NCBI GenBank assembly: GCA_037074615.1
Contig: CM073562.1
Coordinates: 3,767,001-3,831,000 of the forward strand
Length of the DNA: 64,000 nucleotides
Source: Leucaena leucocephala
Lineage: Eukaryota > Streptophyta > Magnoliopsida > Fabales > Fabaceae
Direction of reading: 5' to 3'
Part shown: piece after piece, positions 36,276 to 49,685 of the stretch
Layout of the letters: the number at the start of each line of letters is the position of its first letter
How positions within the stretch are numbered: the first letter of the stretch is position 1
The notes under the pieces: model-generated
Told to the model about the DNA's origin: nothing
What the model saw: only the letters and a program-made list of their open reading frames with translations
Databases searched by the model: none
Translations under genes and position numbers: made by a program

Positions 36276-38317
36276 CTGTGAGTAAATGAAAAGCTCACAA
36301 GTCAACCATTTTGACGGGCATTCCCTCTCTCTTGAGAGGTGACTGAATACCGGAGGAGCAAGTAACCCTGTCTCATTGTGGGTCCCACCTACCTTGAATG
36401 GGTTTTCCATCCTCCCCCACATCAGAAACCACGTTTCATATTGTGTTGACTCCAATTGTCCCCCACCTCTTAATTATGTACCAACTTAATTATGAAAATT
36501 AAATAAATTATTTAAGTTGAGTAGCTTTATTATTTTATAAGAAATTATGTGTTATTCTTTTTCTAAAATAACCCTCTTTTAAATGCGCGTGATAAAAAAA
36601 AATGAAATTGATGAGAATAATTTATTTTATTTAATCAAGGGTATCTTATCCTTTCAAAACTTAAAGTACAAATAATTTTTACCTCTCTTAATAAGTGAGC
36701 TTTCTAATATTTAAATTTATATTATTATTCCTACAAAAGAGAGGTAACTTGTCATATTAATTAACAACTTATATAATTATTTGATCAGGTCATATTTGAG
36801 GATAATTTTAAAAACAATTAAATAAGGGATATAATAACGAATATTGATGTTCCTTTTTTTATATGACTAATTGCTCATGTTAAATTTAAGTATTATTAGA
36901 TGTAATTAAGAATAATTCTCTCAAAAGTGTTTGTTTCATCTGTGCGGACTCAAATTCAACACCTCATATTTATATATATACACACACGCTCATGTGTACG
37001 TATTCTAAGCTTCTTTTATAAAATGATTTGCTTGACAAATTTATGATCCTCTATCTGTTTATTTAAAGGAGATAGATGAAGTTCATTTCTCTTTAATCAA
37101 AATTTGAATAAGGGTGAATGCATGAATATGATTAATGTTACTTTTATCATATACAAAGCAACTAATTTTTTAAGTGACTTGAGAGTGGCATGTATATGTT
37201 AATTCTAAGACTGATATGGTCAAACATGATGATGACTACAGTGCTTTCCCTTTTTAATTTCTCTCACTAATTAGGTTCACAATAGTAATTAGTTTATTCG
37301 TTTGTTATAAAATAAAAAAAAAAAGAGTTGAATTAGGTACAATTTGGGTGATCTTCTTACATCTAATTATGAGGGAATAGTCTGAAAATTCAAGGTGACT
37401 TAGTGTAAATTTGAAATAATTAAAAGGTATGAATTAATTAATTAATTAATTAGTGGAAAGTGATTATTATTTGATGCTGATGCATGAAAACATAACAAAG
37501 TTTTATGTCCTCTAGCTAGCTATACTTGGATTAAAGACGTACTGTGAAATGATATTATATTACTATTTATAATTCTATAATTTATATAGATAGATTTCTA
37601 TAAATCAAAGCAATAATGAATTCAAATTATGTTCCTATACAGATTTTATTGATAAATAATTTATAAATACCTTTATAATCGTCTATCCTAATTTTGACGA
37701 ATCAATATAATAAAGTCCAACTCAAAGTACATTTCTGTTGGAAAATTACGTGTGAAACTAAAATTAGCATATTAAGTACTAAAGGTGGTTAAATGAAAAT
37801 CCATCCAAGCGAAAGGGGTTTGATTACCTTTATGTAGGGTCGAGGGATTCGAATCTTATGAATAAAGAATTTACCTTTTTTGTATTTATTGTGTACTCAA
37901 TTTATTAGAATTTTATCCTGATTACATCTGGATTCGACTCGCATCATGCACATGACTATAGTAGATGAGTCTCCCAATGTGAATTTTTTGCATACGCCAA
38001 TGCTTAAATTCAAGATCTCGTTTAAGTGATATTGAACAAACGTGCCTTTAATCAGTGCCATCGGTCTAATGGCGAAATTGAATACACAGCCTTCAGCCAG
38101 CTGCTCCTAAACTCAGCAATAAAGTATTCATATCAAGTAGCCTTATTATATATTTAAAAGTTGAAATAACATAATTTTTTTTATAGAACTTAAAATAACA
38201 TAACTATACATATATTTCGGGTATATATATATTTAAATTTTGCATATACATATAACAACAACAAAAGTAGTATTTCTCTAAGAAAATACAAAAAATACAA
38301 AAAAAAAAAAATTAATA
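35047..38317. other. WRKY upstream region
   Basis: More than 3 kb with no gene. It holds a (CT)n run at 36245-36270, two opposed W-box cores about 1.25 kb upstream of the WRKY ATG (GTCAACCATTTTGAC near 36301-36315), and a segment near 37790-37870 with a B-box-like GGGATTCGAATCTT. The remainder is AT-rich. Confidence 0.5.
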
Positions 38318-38567
38318 CTCCATCCTATATCCTAAATTTAAGAATTAATAGAGATCAATTAGGTCTACTTTAATCATAAATATAAAAAATTAATTAATTT
38401 TATTTCCTAAATTTATAATTTTTTCTTTAAACTCTCTATATTAACAGCACATATAATAGAAAAGGTATTTTTAAAAATTTAATATATTTCTATAATTAAC
38501 TAATTTAACTAATTTTTTAATATTTATAAATTTGTTATTTAACTTTTATGTTTAGGATCAAATAGAG
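38318..38567. mobile_element. Stowaway-like MITE, 250 bp
   Basis: Flanked by TA (38316-38317 and 38568-38569). Left end CTCCATCCTATATCCTAAAT, right end on the reverse strand CTCTATTTGATCCTAAACAT. AT-rich and non-coding. It may belong to a different subfamily from the 2272 element. Confidence 0.6.
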
Positions 38568-39085
38568 TAATTAATAATTATTTGATAATAGGATAGAAGC
38601 CAGCATGATTGTCTAATGAATTAGTAAAGGAGGTTTTTATACGTTGATTTTTATACAAATCTAACAAAATTGAGGACCAAACATATATGTGTGTGTGTGT
38701 GTATTCGTTGAAGACCACCGACCGAATTCTCTAAGGAGACTTCCCTATAATGTAGGGCACGTAAATTTAATTCAGCATTATATATCATGTTTTCTCTTTG
38801 AATTTTATTACCCGATTTCATATCCTAACATGTAAATATTATATAAAACAATCTTCTTTTTATAGTTGTATTTAAAAAGTTCAAACCTCTTGGAACTTCA
38901 ATACTTCGTGCAACTAATAAGAACGGGACATGCTACTCACATCACTTATAGGAAGAATCAAATTCCCATAATTCATATAAAAAAAATAGTTTGCTTTATC
39001 TCATTTCACATGATCCTAAATTTATCAAAAGGAATCAGACATGCATGGTTTTCACAAAAGCATTTTTCAAACTTCAGGTATCATA

Positions 39086-39340
39086 CTCCTCCGATAATAA
39101 ATATATAATATTTTTAACTAATTTAATTAAATTAAAAAAATTATTTAAGTTAATTAATATTACATATATTTTTTAAAATATTCTAATTATTTTTTTAACT
39201 CTCTCACCCCTCATCCTCCTTATTTGATTATTTTTAAGAAAATATTAATAGAGATAACTTAAAAAAAATTATAAATATAAATAATATGTCTTATATTTAG
39301 GATTAAGATCAATTCCTTAATTATATCATAGAGAAATATT
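39086..39340. mobile_element. Stowaway-like MITE, right end decayed
   Basis: The left end CTCCTCCGATAATAAATATA follows a TA. The interior, with TTATTTGATTATTTTTAAGA and ATTAATAGAGATAACTTAA, matches elements at 2272 and 27311. The right end is not clear. Confidence 0.5.
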
Positions 39341-40490
39341 AATCAATACATTTTAGTATTAAAAAGCTGTTAATATTAGGTTATGAGGTGGTATACACAC
39401 AATTCAACTACTGTGATCAAGAAAACTGTTAAATTACGCATTTAGATATATCATAAAAAAATGTTTCCGATCAATGAAGTCAGAATCAAATTAAATATTT
39501 TACACTAATGAAAAATATGTTATGTTAATCAAGTCTACGCATGGACCGATTCTAAACGTGCCAGTTTTTTTATGTACGTAGCTTGTGACGATGAAAGTTC
39601 AAAGATAAATTATTATGTCGCATTTTCATCTGACAACTAATTAAGATTTGTTCATTGCATTGTATATATATATAGCTAAACATGAGTGTACTTTGATCCT
39701 GTAATTTTTCATAAGATTTTATTTTGATCCCTAGCTAATTTTTATAAAGTACACATTTGCCATATATATTGGGAAACAGATCTCATTAATTAAGTAAAAA
39801 TGTATAATACCAACCTACCTTAAAAAGAGATTTAACAACTTAAGTACTAGGTCTTGAATTCGAGTTAATATGAAGTAATAAATATTTTTAGAAGAGTTAT
39901 CTCAATTGAATTTGAGAATACTTGATCGGAGACCTAATTAGATGTCCATAAAAAAAATAAAAAAGTATAATGAAAAATAGTTGTGATTTGTAAAACATTT
40001 TAAACTCAAGTGCATTGAACAAAGAAACACTCGTGTCGTCTCGTCATTAATTGACGTGGAAGATAAGTTTAATAAACGTTTAATAGTTAATCACAACGAC
40101 CTTAATTAATTAATTGCGGCCCCTTTCTTAGCACACAGTACAGGAGACAACGATTTGATCAGCACGACCTGAAAAACTTACCAAACCAAACCATGCGTGC
40201 ATGATTAATTAGACCGAATCACTTTCTTTTGTAAAAGAACAAAAGAAAGGAAAAATAAAAGAAACAAAAGGTTTTTTTGTTCTACTTTTTCTGCATTCCC
40301 ATGCATTGTAGGCAGAATTTCAACGTTTTGGGAAGTTCTTCTTTAGCTTTTTGTCTCTTTACCTCCCTTTTCATATTAGGAGGAAAATGACATTTAACGA
40401 ATATAATATATATATATATATATATATATTATTTTCTTGCAGTTATTATTCTTATTTTTTTTGAAATTTTAGATTGATATATATTCTTTA
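39341..40490. other. Gene-free stretch before the RTE LINE
   Basis: AT-rich DNA. At about 39825-39965 a segment with GGTCTTGAATTCGAG and an A-rich end resembles an old SINE, without clear target duplications. An (AT)n run lies near 40405-40430. Confidence 0.4.
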
Positions 40491-42791
40491 AGAAGCGAGA
40501 GGAGCATTTGATCATATACAAGAGTGGGATTCACAGGTCACAGATTGATTTCTTTTTGGTAAGGAGTCAAGACAGAAGACTTTGTACAAATTGTAAAGTG
40601 ATTACAGGGGACGGAGTGACAACTCAACATAGGTTAATGATCCTTGACGTGCGTATTAAGTGTATGAATGAAAAGTGACAACATGTTTTAAACACAAGAG
40701 TCAAGTGGTGACAGCTAAAGGGGGAGAAGAGGGAAACTTTTAAAAGAACTATGTTAAACGAAAGGATTTGGGAGGCGCAGGATAATGCTAATATCATGTG
40801 GAAGGAAATGGTTGAAAAGGTCCGAGCAGTTGCTAAAGTAATTTTGGGAGAATCTAAAGGTTTTAGTCAACGAGATAAGGAGACTTGGTGGTGCAATGAG
40901 GATGTACAACAGAAAGTTAAGTACAAGAGAGACTGTTTTAAAGCTATACACTTATGTAATAATACCGAAAATTGGAAAAAGTATCGTTTAGCTAAGAAGA
41001 AAACTAAGCATGCGGTGAGTGCAGCTCGTTTTAAGGCTTTTGAGGAATTTTATAAGGAGTTAGAGATAAAGTCGGGAGAACAAAATATTTATAAAATTGC
41101 AAGAGACAGGGAAAGAAAATCGAGGGATTTGGATCAAGTACGATATATTAAGGATGAAGAAGGCAATATTTTGGTTGTAGATAGTGATATTAAATAACGG
41201 TGGGATACCTATTTTTACAAATTATTTAATGACGAGGGAGGAGGGTCGAGTTATGAGTTAGAGGATTTAATACGAGAAGTTGAACTAAATTTGGCTTTTT
41301 ACCGTAGGATCCGTATTGGCGAGGTTAAAGAGGCACTTAAGAAAATGGAAAATAGTAAAGCTGTTGGATCTTATGGTATTCCTATTGAAGTTTGGAAGTG
41401 TTTAGGCGAAGTGGGGGTGGTGTGGCTTGCTAAACTTTTTAATGTGATCTTAAATTCTAAGAAAATGTCGGATGACTAGAGGAAAAGTACTTTAGTTCCT
41501 ATTTACAAAAATAAAGGGAATATTCAAAATTGTGCAAACTATAGGGGATAAAGCTTATGAGTCACACTATGAAGTTGTGGGAAAAGGTAATTGAACACAA
41601 GTTGAGATTAGAGACTGATATTACTGAGAATCAGTGTGGTTTTATGCCGGGTAGGTCTACAATAGAAGTAATTTATTTATTAAGGGGGTTAATGGAAAGG
41701 TATTAGACTAAAAGAAAAGACTTGCATATGGTATTCATTGACTTAGAAAAAGTATATGATCGAGTGCCAAGGGAGGTACTTTGGAAAGCTTTGGAAAAGA
41801 AAGGTGTACGCATAGCATATATCAAGGCAATAAAAGATATGTATGAGGGGGTAACAACTACTGTAAGAACATCTGGGGGTAAAACAAATGATTTTTTTCA
41901 TAAGGATTGGTCTACATCAGGGATAATCATTGAGTCCTTATTTATTTAATCTACTAGTGGATGTTCTAACTAAGCCTATTCAAGAAGAAATTCCTAAGTA
42001 CATGCTTTTTGCGGACGATATAGTTCTTGTGGTAGAGTCAAGAGAAGAAATTAATTTTAAACTTAAGTTATGGAGAAGTACTTTAGAGTCGAAGGATTTT
42101 CGTCTGAGTAGAAGTAAAACTGAATATATGTATTGTAATTTTGATAAAAGGCAAGTTAGAAGTAACTTAGAGGTCAGATTGGGAGATCAAGTTATTCCAC
42201 AAATAGATAAGTTCAAATATTTGGGATCAATTATATAAAAGGACGGTGAAATTTTAGAGGATGTTCATCATAGAATGTAGGCCGGGTGGTTTAAATGGAG
42301 AAATGCTACTGGGGTTATATGTGATCGAAAAATACCAGATAAAGTAAAATAAAAGTTTTATCGCACTGATATAAGACTAGCAATGCTTTATAGAAGTGAA
42401 TGTTGGGTTTTAACAGGACAGCACGAGCATAAAGTTAGGGTAGCTGAGATGAGGATGTTGAGATGGATATGTGGGCATATAAGAAAATATAAGATTTGTA
42501 ATGAACATATACGGAGAAGAGTTTGAGTGGCACCTATTGAAGAGAAAATGGTAGAGAACCATCTTAAGTAGTTTGGACACGTACAAAGAAGGCCAAGGGA
42601 TGCGCCAGTGAAGAAGGTGGATAAAACAGTATGGATACTGGTTAAAAGGACTAGAAGAAGGCCAAAGAGGTCATTGAGCGGGATCTCCTAGTTAATAACA
42701 TATCTAAAGATTTAGTTTTTGATAGAGTATAATGGCGTCATATGATCCATGTAGCCGACCCCATTTAATAGGATAAAACTTATTGTTGTTG
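40491..42791 (+). mobile_element. RTE-type LINE, 5'-truncated, 13-bp TSD
   Basis: A 2.3-kb element flanked by TATATATTCTTTA on both sides (40478-40490 and 42792-42804). It starts inside the endonuclease domain (IDFFLVRSQDRRLCTNCKVI, GDGVTTQHRLMILDVRI), continues through a linker, and into the reverse transcriptase: MPGRSTIEVIYLLRGLM, MVFIDLEKVYDRVPREVLWK, LSPYLFNLLVDVLTKPI, then the catalytic LFADDIVLV near 42010, and a C-terminal part ending in GHVQRRPRD. The 3' tip is ATTGTTGTTG, the short (TTG)n tail typical of plant RTE elements rather than poly(A). Confidence 0.92.
40494..42690 (+). pseudogene. RTE LINE endonuclease/reverse transcriptase, broken
   Basis: The protein is readable across most of the element but is interrupted: a stop just before 40751 (after RIKCMNEK), a TAA at about 41195, TAG at about 41477 (after KKMSDD), several shifts around 41540-41640, TAG at 41704, a frame change before the SPYLF motif at 41930, and TAA at about 42236. 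The YMLFADDIV catalytic motif itself is intact. This copy cannot make its own protein, as expected for a 5'-truncated insertion. Confidence 0.85.
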
Positions 42792-42804
42792 TATATATTC
42801 TTTA

Positions 42805-43137
42805 TATTATAATAATATTAACTAATGGTGTTGGCGCTCTTTTTACCATATGATTTGAGAGAAAAATCGTAATAATTTTTTTTGAGGGGGGGAATATATA
42901 ACTTATTATATATACATATATATGGATCGTTAGCTTTTATTTGTCAAAATTATTGTGCTAAGTTATATATATATTACATGAATAGCGTGTGGGAGAGTGA
43001 GATGGAGAGAGTTTTTCTGGTAACCTTACCAAACAAAGAAAGCTACAATAGATAGCGTCCTTTGTTTTACCTTGACTGGGGAAAATAATAGCATATATCT
43101 GTGAAGCAAAAAGTTTACAATGACAAAGATGGATCAA

Positions 43138-43182
<45 letters not shown>

Positions 43183-44389
43183 GTGTGTGTATATTCCTAT
43201 TCAACAAAGTAAACAACCCGGCTTGGGTGAACATTGACTATTCATAGAAAATATATGCATATATAATTCTGATGTGCGCTATCTATAAGATGCATTCACA
43301 CACCTCCAAATTAACAACATTCACACACACACACACACAACAACAACACCATTTAATACTCCTCTAATCTTATAAGGTAGAAAGAATAAATTTTTAATCA
43401 TATTTATAAGTCATATAATTACATTTTTATATGAATATATAATTTTATTTTTTATTTATTATTATATTTACTTTATTCTCATAAAATATAATGTATAATG
43501 CTCCTCGTCCTTAATATATGAGATTTAGTTTGTAGTTATTTTTATAGATTTCTCTGTAAATCATGACAAATGGTTAAAGATTTGGAGGAGCTAACTCGTG
43601 TTACTTATGACTAAGCATGGATTCAAATTCCCTATGGCTAGCCTTCCAAAATTCTGTTTAGTTAGTAGTATTTCTCAAAGAATAATTGTGACAATGGAAA
43701 ACTTTATGTAATAATTTAAGCACGTGCAACAATTAATCTTCTTGTAAATGCTGTGTGTGTGTGTGTGTGTGTGGCTATAACATCGATCCTTTGTCTAATA
43801 TTGACCAGGAAAATGAAGAGTAGTATATATGCATCTCCGAAGAAGGGAAAAAAAATTGTGAAATAAAAAACTGGACCAATGAACATAGTCGTATGGATAT
43901 ATTCAACATATATTTTTGTCAGTCAAGGAATAAAACAACGTGCTTGGTCAACATTATTGACTATTCATATATGCTTTAAAATTTGAGATTTCACCCCCCT
44001 AACTCAACAACCATATATGCTAATAAGACACTAGCTATATATATGTGGTCCCCCTTGAACCAAACTCATTATTGATGTTGGACTTTCAATATATATTCAT
44101 TCATTATATAAATAATTATTGGTAAAATAAGGAAATATTTTTTATTGATTTATTATAAGAATTTTAACCACAACCCAAAAGAGAGAGAGGATGGAATAGG
44201 TTCTTATACTACATGTTGTTATAATTTGATTTGTATTTATTTAATTTAATCATGTATTTATTATTTTTCATTAGGATTTATTAGACCAATATATTATCCC
44301 TTGTATGTATATTTGATGTACTCAACTCATTTGAATATATAACTCAATATTTCCCTTCAGATATCCTTTTTTTGACGCAGTTTGACTTC
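42805..44389. other. Gene-free stretch with microsatellites
   Basis: Contains (AT)n at about 43141-43175, (CA)n at about 43310-43330 and (GT)n at about 43755-43775. At 43357-43520 the string TACTCCTCTAATCTTATAAGG and a later GCTCCTCGTCCTTAATATATG look like MITE ends but do not pair clearly. A B-box-like GGATTCAAATTCCC lies near 43619. No gene is seen. Confidence 0.5.
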
Positions 44390-47300
44390 AGAATGAAAAA
44401 GTTAGAGGTTGCGCAACCCATTTTTGTTACTTTGAATGGATCCAATTACTGTCTATGGTTGGAGAGTATGTACAGTTTTTTTTGAAAAGACGTAAGCTGT
44501 GGCGCTATGTCATTATTCGATATCCTACTCGAGAAGATGCTGAGATTATTTTGAAATTGAATGAAAGAGTTATGAGTAGGATAGCAAAAAATCATCATAT
44601 TATCACATGGTCTCAGAATACCTCAATTGTTAGCATACATCAACAATTCGGTTGTTTTAGACTGCAAAAGAGGTATGGGATTACCTTGCTAGTCACTATA
44701 CATCATCTGATTTGTCGAACCATTTTCAAATGCAGAAAGGCCTTAAGTGTCTTGAAGCATGAAAAAGGATAGCCAGTGTGAGTTTTTGGCTAAGATGGAG
44801 CTATGTGGGATCAATTAGCCTACTCATAACCTATTTTGAAGTACGAGGAAGATACACATGCTTTCTTACAGTATTGAGATCTGCTTTGTCTCATTCAATT
44901 CCTGATGGCTCTCACGGATGATTTTGTGCCTGTTTGAGCCTCTCTACTTCACCAAAGCCCATTTCTGACTCTTGAGGATGCTCTTTCTCGACTCCGCTCT
45001 GAAGAAACTCAATTGGGACTTTTGCAACGCATTCCTAAGATGGCTATTGTTGCCTGCGGTCGAACTTCTAAATCTTGTCATCACTATCCTCACTTTAATA
45101 ATTCTTTTGATCAGTGTCCTATATTGAGTGTCGAACCTGTCCAAATAAGGGACATATTTCTGCAAATTGTCCTACCATGTTTGAAACAACCTTGAACCGT
45201 TGTCACTTTGGGGTTACTTCAAAAATTTAAACCAATGATTGCGTATAGTGCAACCTCGGGTCGTTCTCTCTGAGGAGCCAAAATGTGAAATTAAATTCCT
45301 AAGTAACTAAATGCAATGCAATCTAAATTAGAAAATGGGATTTGTTTTGATTGACTAACAACTAAATGCAAAGAATTAAAATAGATTTAAAGAAAATACT
45401 TTTGGTATTTTTGGTTTAAAGAAAGGAATAATGAATGATAATAAGTGAATAGAATAAACTCAAGGGTGATTAATAATAATAAAAGCAATCCTCCAATTCA
45501 ATAACGCAGGCAATCATAGCTTCAAAAGATATGGGAGTTATAAATAATGAATTAAGAATTATAATTAAACTTTTAATCCAACAACCGAGCCACCCCGAAT
45601 TGTCACAAAATATTTTTTAAGTCCTAATTTATTAACTGCCACTAGAATAATAAAATAAGACTAAAGATATTAAAAACTAATGCTCAATTATAACTCAATA
45701 ATTCATAAAATAGAATTTAAGCCAACAAGAGACACAACGATTTAATAATTCAAGCCACCTTGAAAAATCACAAAATATTCACAATAATCTCAATACAATG
45801 TCTAACCCAGATCAAAGTAAATGAAATTAAAGTTAATTAAAGATCAATGTCAAATGTCAAGCAAAAATTCAGTCACAATAATCCTCAATAAATACAAATA
45901 AATCATTCTAAATATTCCTAATAATTATAAAATTAATCCTAAAACCTAGGAGTTATAATATAATTATTAGTTAGAAAATTAGAGTAACTTATACTCCCCT
46001 TTGAGATCTCAAACTCATGCATTTGCTATTGAATTAGAGAATTAGGATGGATTAGCCACGCCTAGCCATCACTGAACCGTCCTGACTACTGTTGTTTGGA
46101 GTTTGTTGTGAGAGGGAAAGAAAGTGGATGGAGTGGAGATGATAAAATGATGGAGGTGTAATCGCCGCTTGAATGCTATTCAATTCAGTTTGTGGTAGCG
46201 TCTCCTGTGCGTGCGTGTGTTTGTTCTTTCTTTCCAATTCTTTTTCACTTTGCTGGCCGCCACCCTCTTTTCCCGTACGCATAAATGCTTTTTAAAAGCA
46301 ATTGGAATAGGACAAAAAACTTAATGGGCTAAACCTAGGTCCTATTGTGTAATTTTTAGTTTTATGGTCATTTGTTATCATTTGTAAATTCTAATTTCTT
46401 CCAAATTCCTGAAATATAAAGTCACAATAATGTAATATTTTTTATTCTAAAAATAATTATTTGGGAGAAATCATAAAATTATAACAATTATGCCCCTATT
46501 AAGCACTAATTCAATATAAGTCATATTAATTCAATTAGCGCATAAATAATAAAATTATGGACCATAATATTGACAAAAGTCCACTAAAATGATATGAATT
46601 AATATATAAAAATATGGATTTGCCAATGTTCTGTTGCTATTGTAAGGACTCTGGACATCTCATTGACCAATGCCCCACTCGCCCTCCCATGTCTGATCAA
46701 GGATGATCAACAAGGCCTAGTTCCAAGCCTGCCTTATTTGCCATTGAAGTGGTTTCTACTACTGCTGCCAATTCCACTCTAGGATCCTCCACTGAAGACC
46801 TTGAGACCTTACTCCGCAAGCTTATCTCTAATACTTCCAGTCCTCCTTCTGCCTTAGCTACTCCTTCAGTACCTCGTGGTTTTTTGACTTTGCTTGTTTT
46901 AACCATATGATTGGTTGGGAAAAATTATTTTCTTGCATGTCCAAAAATACTACTGCACATCCTATATATATTGCTGACAATTTCCAAATGCCTGTTAGTC
47001 ATATCGGTACTGTTTCTTCGCCCTCTTTATCTATGACACTTACCTTGTCCCTGCCATTAGCATTAATCTCATCTCTGTTGAACAACTTGTTGATATGGGT
47101 TATGTAGATTATTTACTATACGTGGTTGTGTTGTGATGGATTCTTAGATAGGACAGGTTATGGGGACTCAACTCACTGCATCTCCCTGAAGCCACTTCTC
47201 CTGGATTGTGTGCTACTACCACATCCTTGTACCTTGTTTATGGTATCGCTGTCTTGCTCATCCGTCTTTGAATAAACTTCGTTCTTTACTTTCTAGTAGT

Positions 47301-47900
47301 CTCTTAGGTCGAGTCAATAATGAGTCTTTCGATTGTATTTCATGTCAAACTACCAAGCAACCTCCTTTATCATTTAATTTAAAAAAATGATTCAATTTTT
47401 GATTTGGTTCATTCAAATGTTTGGGACCCCCACCTACTCCTTCCATGGGAGGATCTCAATATTTTATTATTTTTGTTGATGATTATTCATGTTTTATCAG
47501 GATATATGTGATGAAAACTTGATCTGAGTTATTTATATTAAATTTGTTAAAATGATTCAAACTCAATTTTTAGAAGTTATAAAATCCTTCGCTGTGACAA
47601 TGCTTTGGAATATCGTGATTCTAAATAGTTCAAATTTCTTGATCATCATGGAATCATCTCTCAATAGTCCTGTTCTTACATCTCTTAGCAAAATGGTCAG
47701 GTTGAACGTAAACAGTCATATCCTTGATTATGTTAGAGCCTTGCTTATTTCCTCTTCCTATCCTGAACATTTCTAGGGTGAAACAGCATTGACTACTGTT
47801 TATTGCATTAATAAAGTTCATACACTAATCCTTAGTAACATCTCCTTTTGAACCAATTTAAAAAACATTTCCAATTAATATTCCAATGTCCTCGAACTTT
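44390..47900 (+). pseudogene. Degenerate Ty1/copia retrotransposon
   Basis: Order of recognisable pieces: copia gag N-terminus (FVTLNGSNYCLWLESM near 44420, then KRRKLWRYV), a first CCHC zinc knuckle (CRTCPNKGHISANC near 45130-45170), a 1.4-kb insertion, a second knuckle (CYYCKDSGHLIDQC near 46633), then the GAG-pre-integrase (LNKLRSLLSSSLLGR, FDCISCQTTKQPPLSFN, 47260-47390) and integrase core (YFIIFVDDYSCFIRIYVMKT near 47460, RCDNALEYRD near 47590, QNGQVERK near 47690). Stops and frameshifts are frequent throughout. No reverse transcriptase or RNase H and no LTRs are seen, so both flanks have been lost or decayed beyond recognition. It is on the plus strand and is certainly dead. Confidence 0.85.
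45196..46618. mobile_element. Unidentified 1.4-kb insertion in copia gag
   Basis: This separates the two zinc knuckles of the copia gag, which are a few residues apart in related elements. The segment is AT-rich, non-coding, and includes a short GC-richer head (CAACCTCGGGTCGTTCTCTC, about 45250-45270) followed by A-rich text with partial internal repeats: 'CAACCGAGCCACCCCGAATT' near 45581 against 'AATTCAAGCCACCTTGAAAA' near 45748. No clear inverted repeats or target duplication were found by eye. It resembles a non-autonomous LTR element or a solo LTR, but the type is a guess. Confidence 0.5.
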
Positions 47901-49654
47901 CAACAACATGATGAACTAAAGTTTTTTTTTAAATTTAATTCAACCTTATTAAGTTCAATTCAAAACAGAATTTTCATCTAACTCGTCCGGCTTCAAAATT
48001 GTACAGAACACAGTACTTTTGTTTTTTGTAAACCAATAAAAAGTACGTAATATTTTTTTACATCTTTCGCCATGATTCAATGCCGGACACCCATGAGATT
48101 CAAGGGAAGGTCCCAAAAATCCAAAACGGTAGCCAACTGGCTTATTCACACACAACACACACAAACACACAGATATAAATGTAACTAAGGGTTTGATGGA
48201 TATTTCGTAACATTTGGACAATGAAATTTCAGCTGACAACTTTTGACGACCAACTTTGACTTTAATTTTTTTTGGCACCGATAACTGATAGGCCAACTGG
48301 AATGAGCTACCTACATTCTCAGATCTACCATCCTTCAATATAATTTTGTTACAATGATAGTGATAAACAGTTGACTCATATATACATTAATACCAATTCT
48401 TTGACTAATTCAACCGTGCATTGAAATTGTGGGGGTCGAATCTGGGACGGATATAGACATGGTATTAAAGATCCCATGCTAATCGGACCAATGAACCAGT
48501 TTTTAAACAGATTGACTGGGTTAAATTTTATATTTATTTTTCTTGCTAAACTTGAAACAATGTCATTTTGAATTTAAAAAAGCAATAAATTATATTTGTA
48601 CTTTAATAACTCTTATGTGTGATTTCTATTTATTTGTTCATTTATAAATTTTTTATTTAAATATTTTAAACTCTTGAATTACTATTTCAACTGGTCTGAT
48701 TTTTAGTATTTTAATTGATTGGGGTCAAATTCCAAAAAATATCGGGGTGCTTTTTTAAGCGACTGTTTTATATTTTAAATTTTGACAACGTTGTAAAAAC
48801 TTACCTCTGTGTATCCTTTATCATATCACCAAAAAATGAAACAGCTTTATACACATTCACAAATTTAATTGAAATACTTTAGTTTATTAATTCTCATTGG
48901 AGTTTAGTTCACAAGGTTTATATATAGTTGGCCACTCTACGGCATAAGACCATATCTTTCCAGACTAATTAATTAGTAATCAATTGTCTTATAAAAAAAT
49001 TAGTAATCAATTGCAAATTAAATATAGGTTAATGTCTAATTTTATCTCGAAAGCTATCACATAGGAGCAACGGCCCTCCTAAAAATATTTTAGGTTTAAT
49101 ATTACTTTAGAAGTGTTTAAGAAAATAGCAGAATCACCCTAATTGTTAAGAAACTAATCCTGAAGCTTAAAAAATTAATGTTAACCATTAATATTTTTAA
49201 TGGTAAGGGGTAAAATTGATATTGAACATTTGAATATAAAAACCTTCTAAGCAATATTGCTCCTAAGTGACAATTTTCAGGATAAAATTGAATCAAAATC
49301 CATTAAACATGAAATAGATGGCTATTTGACTTTTGCTAGCTTTCATCAAACCTAATACAATTAACTTGCTTGTCTGTTTCTTGTTTATTTCTTTTTCCTT
49401 CCTGAAATTCAGAAACGGATTCCATAAATTTGCCTTTGTCCATTTTCAATTTATAGTATGACGACAAAAATTGCATAAAATAGGATAAAACCATCGACTC
49501 ATACATAGTTTATGGATAAGATCACACAGGTGTATTAATTTCATCCTGTTTTGCACCGAACTTGTAGAATCTTATCCATCTCCAAGCCTATTGTCTAAAG
49601 TAGATAGTCACACACACACACAAATGTAATTAGATGCATTTTAGTATACATGCA

Positions 49655-49685
<31 letters not shown>

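Noticed and set aside
47955..48338. A 127-codon minus-strand open frame
   Set aside because: No family recognised, it crosses a (CA)n run, and it lies in decayed repeat-rich DNA; a chance frame is likelier.
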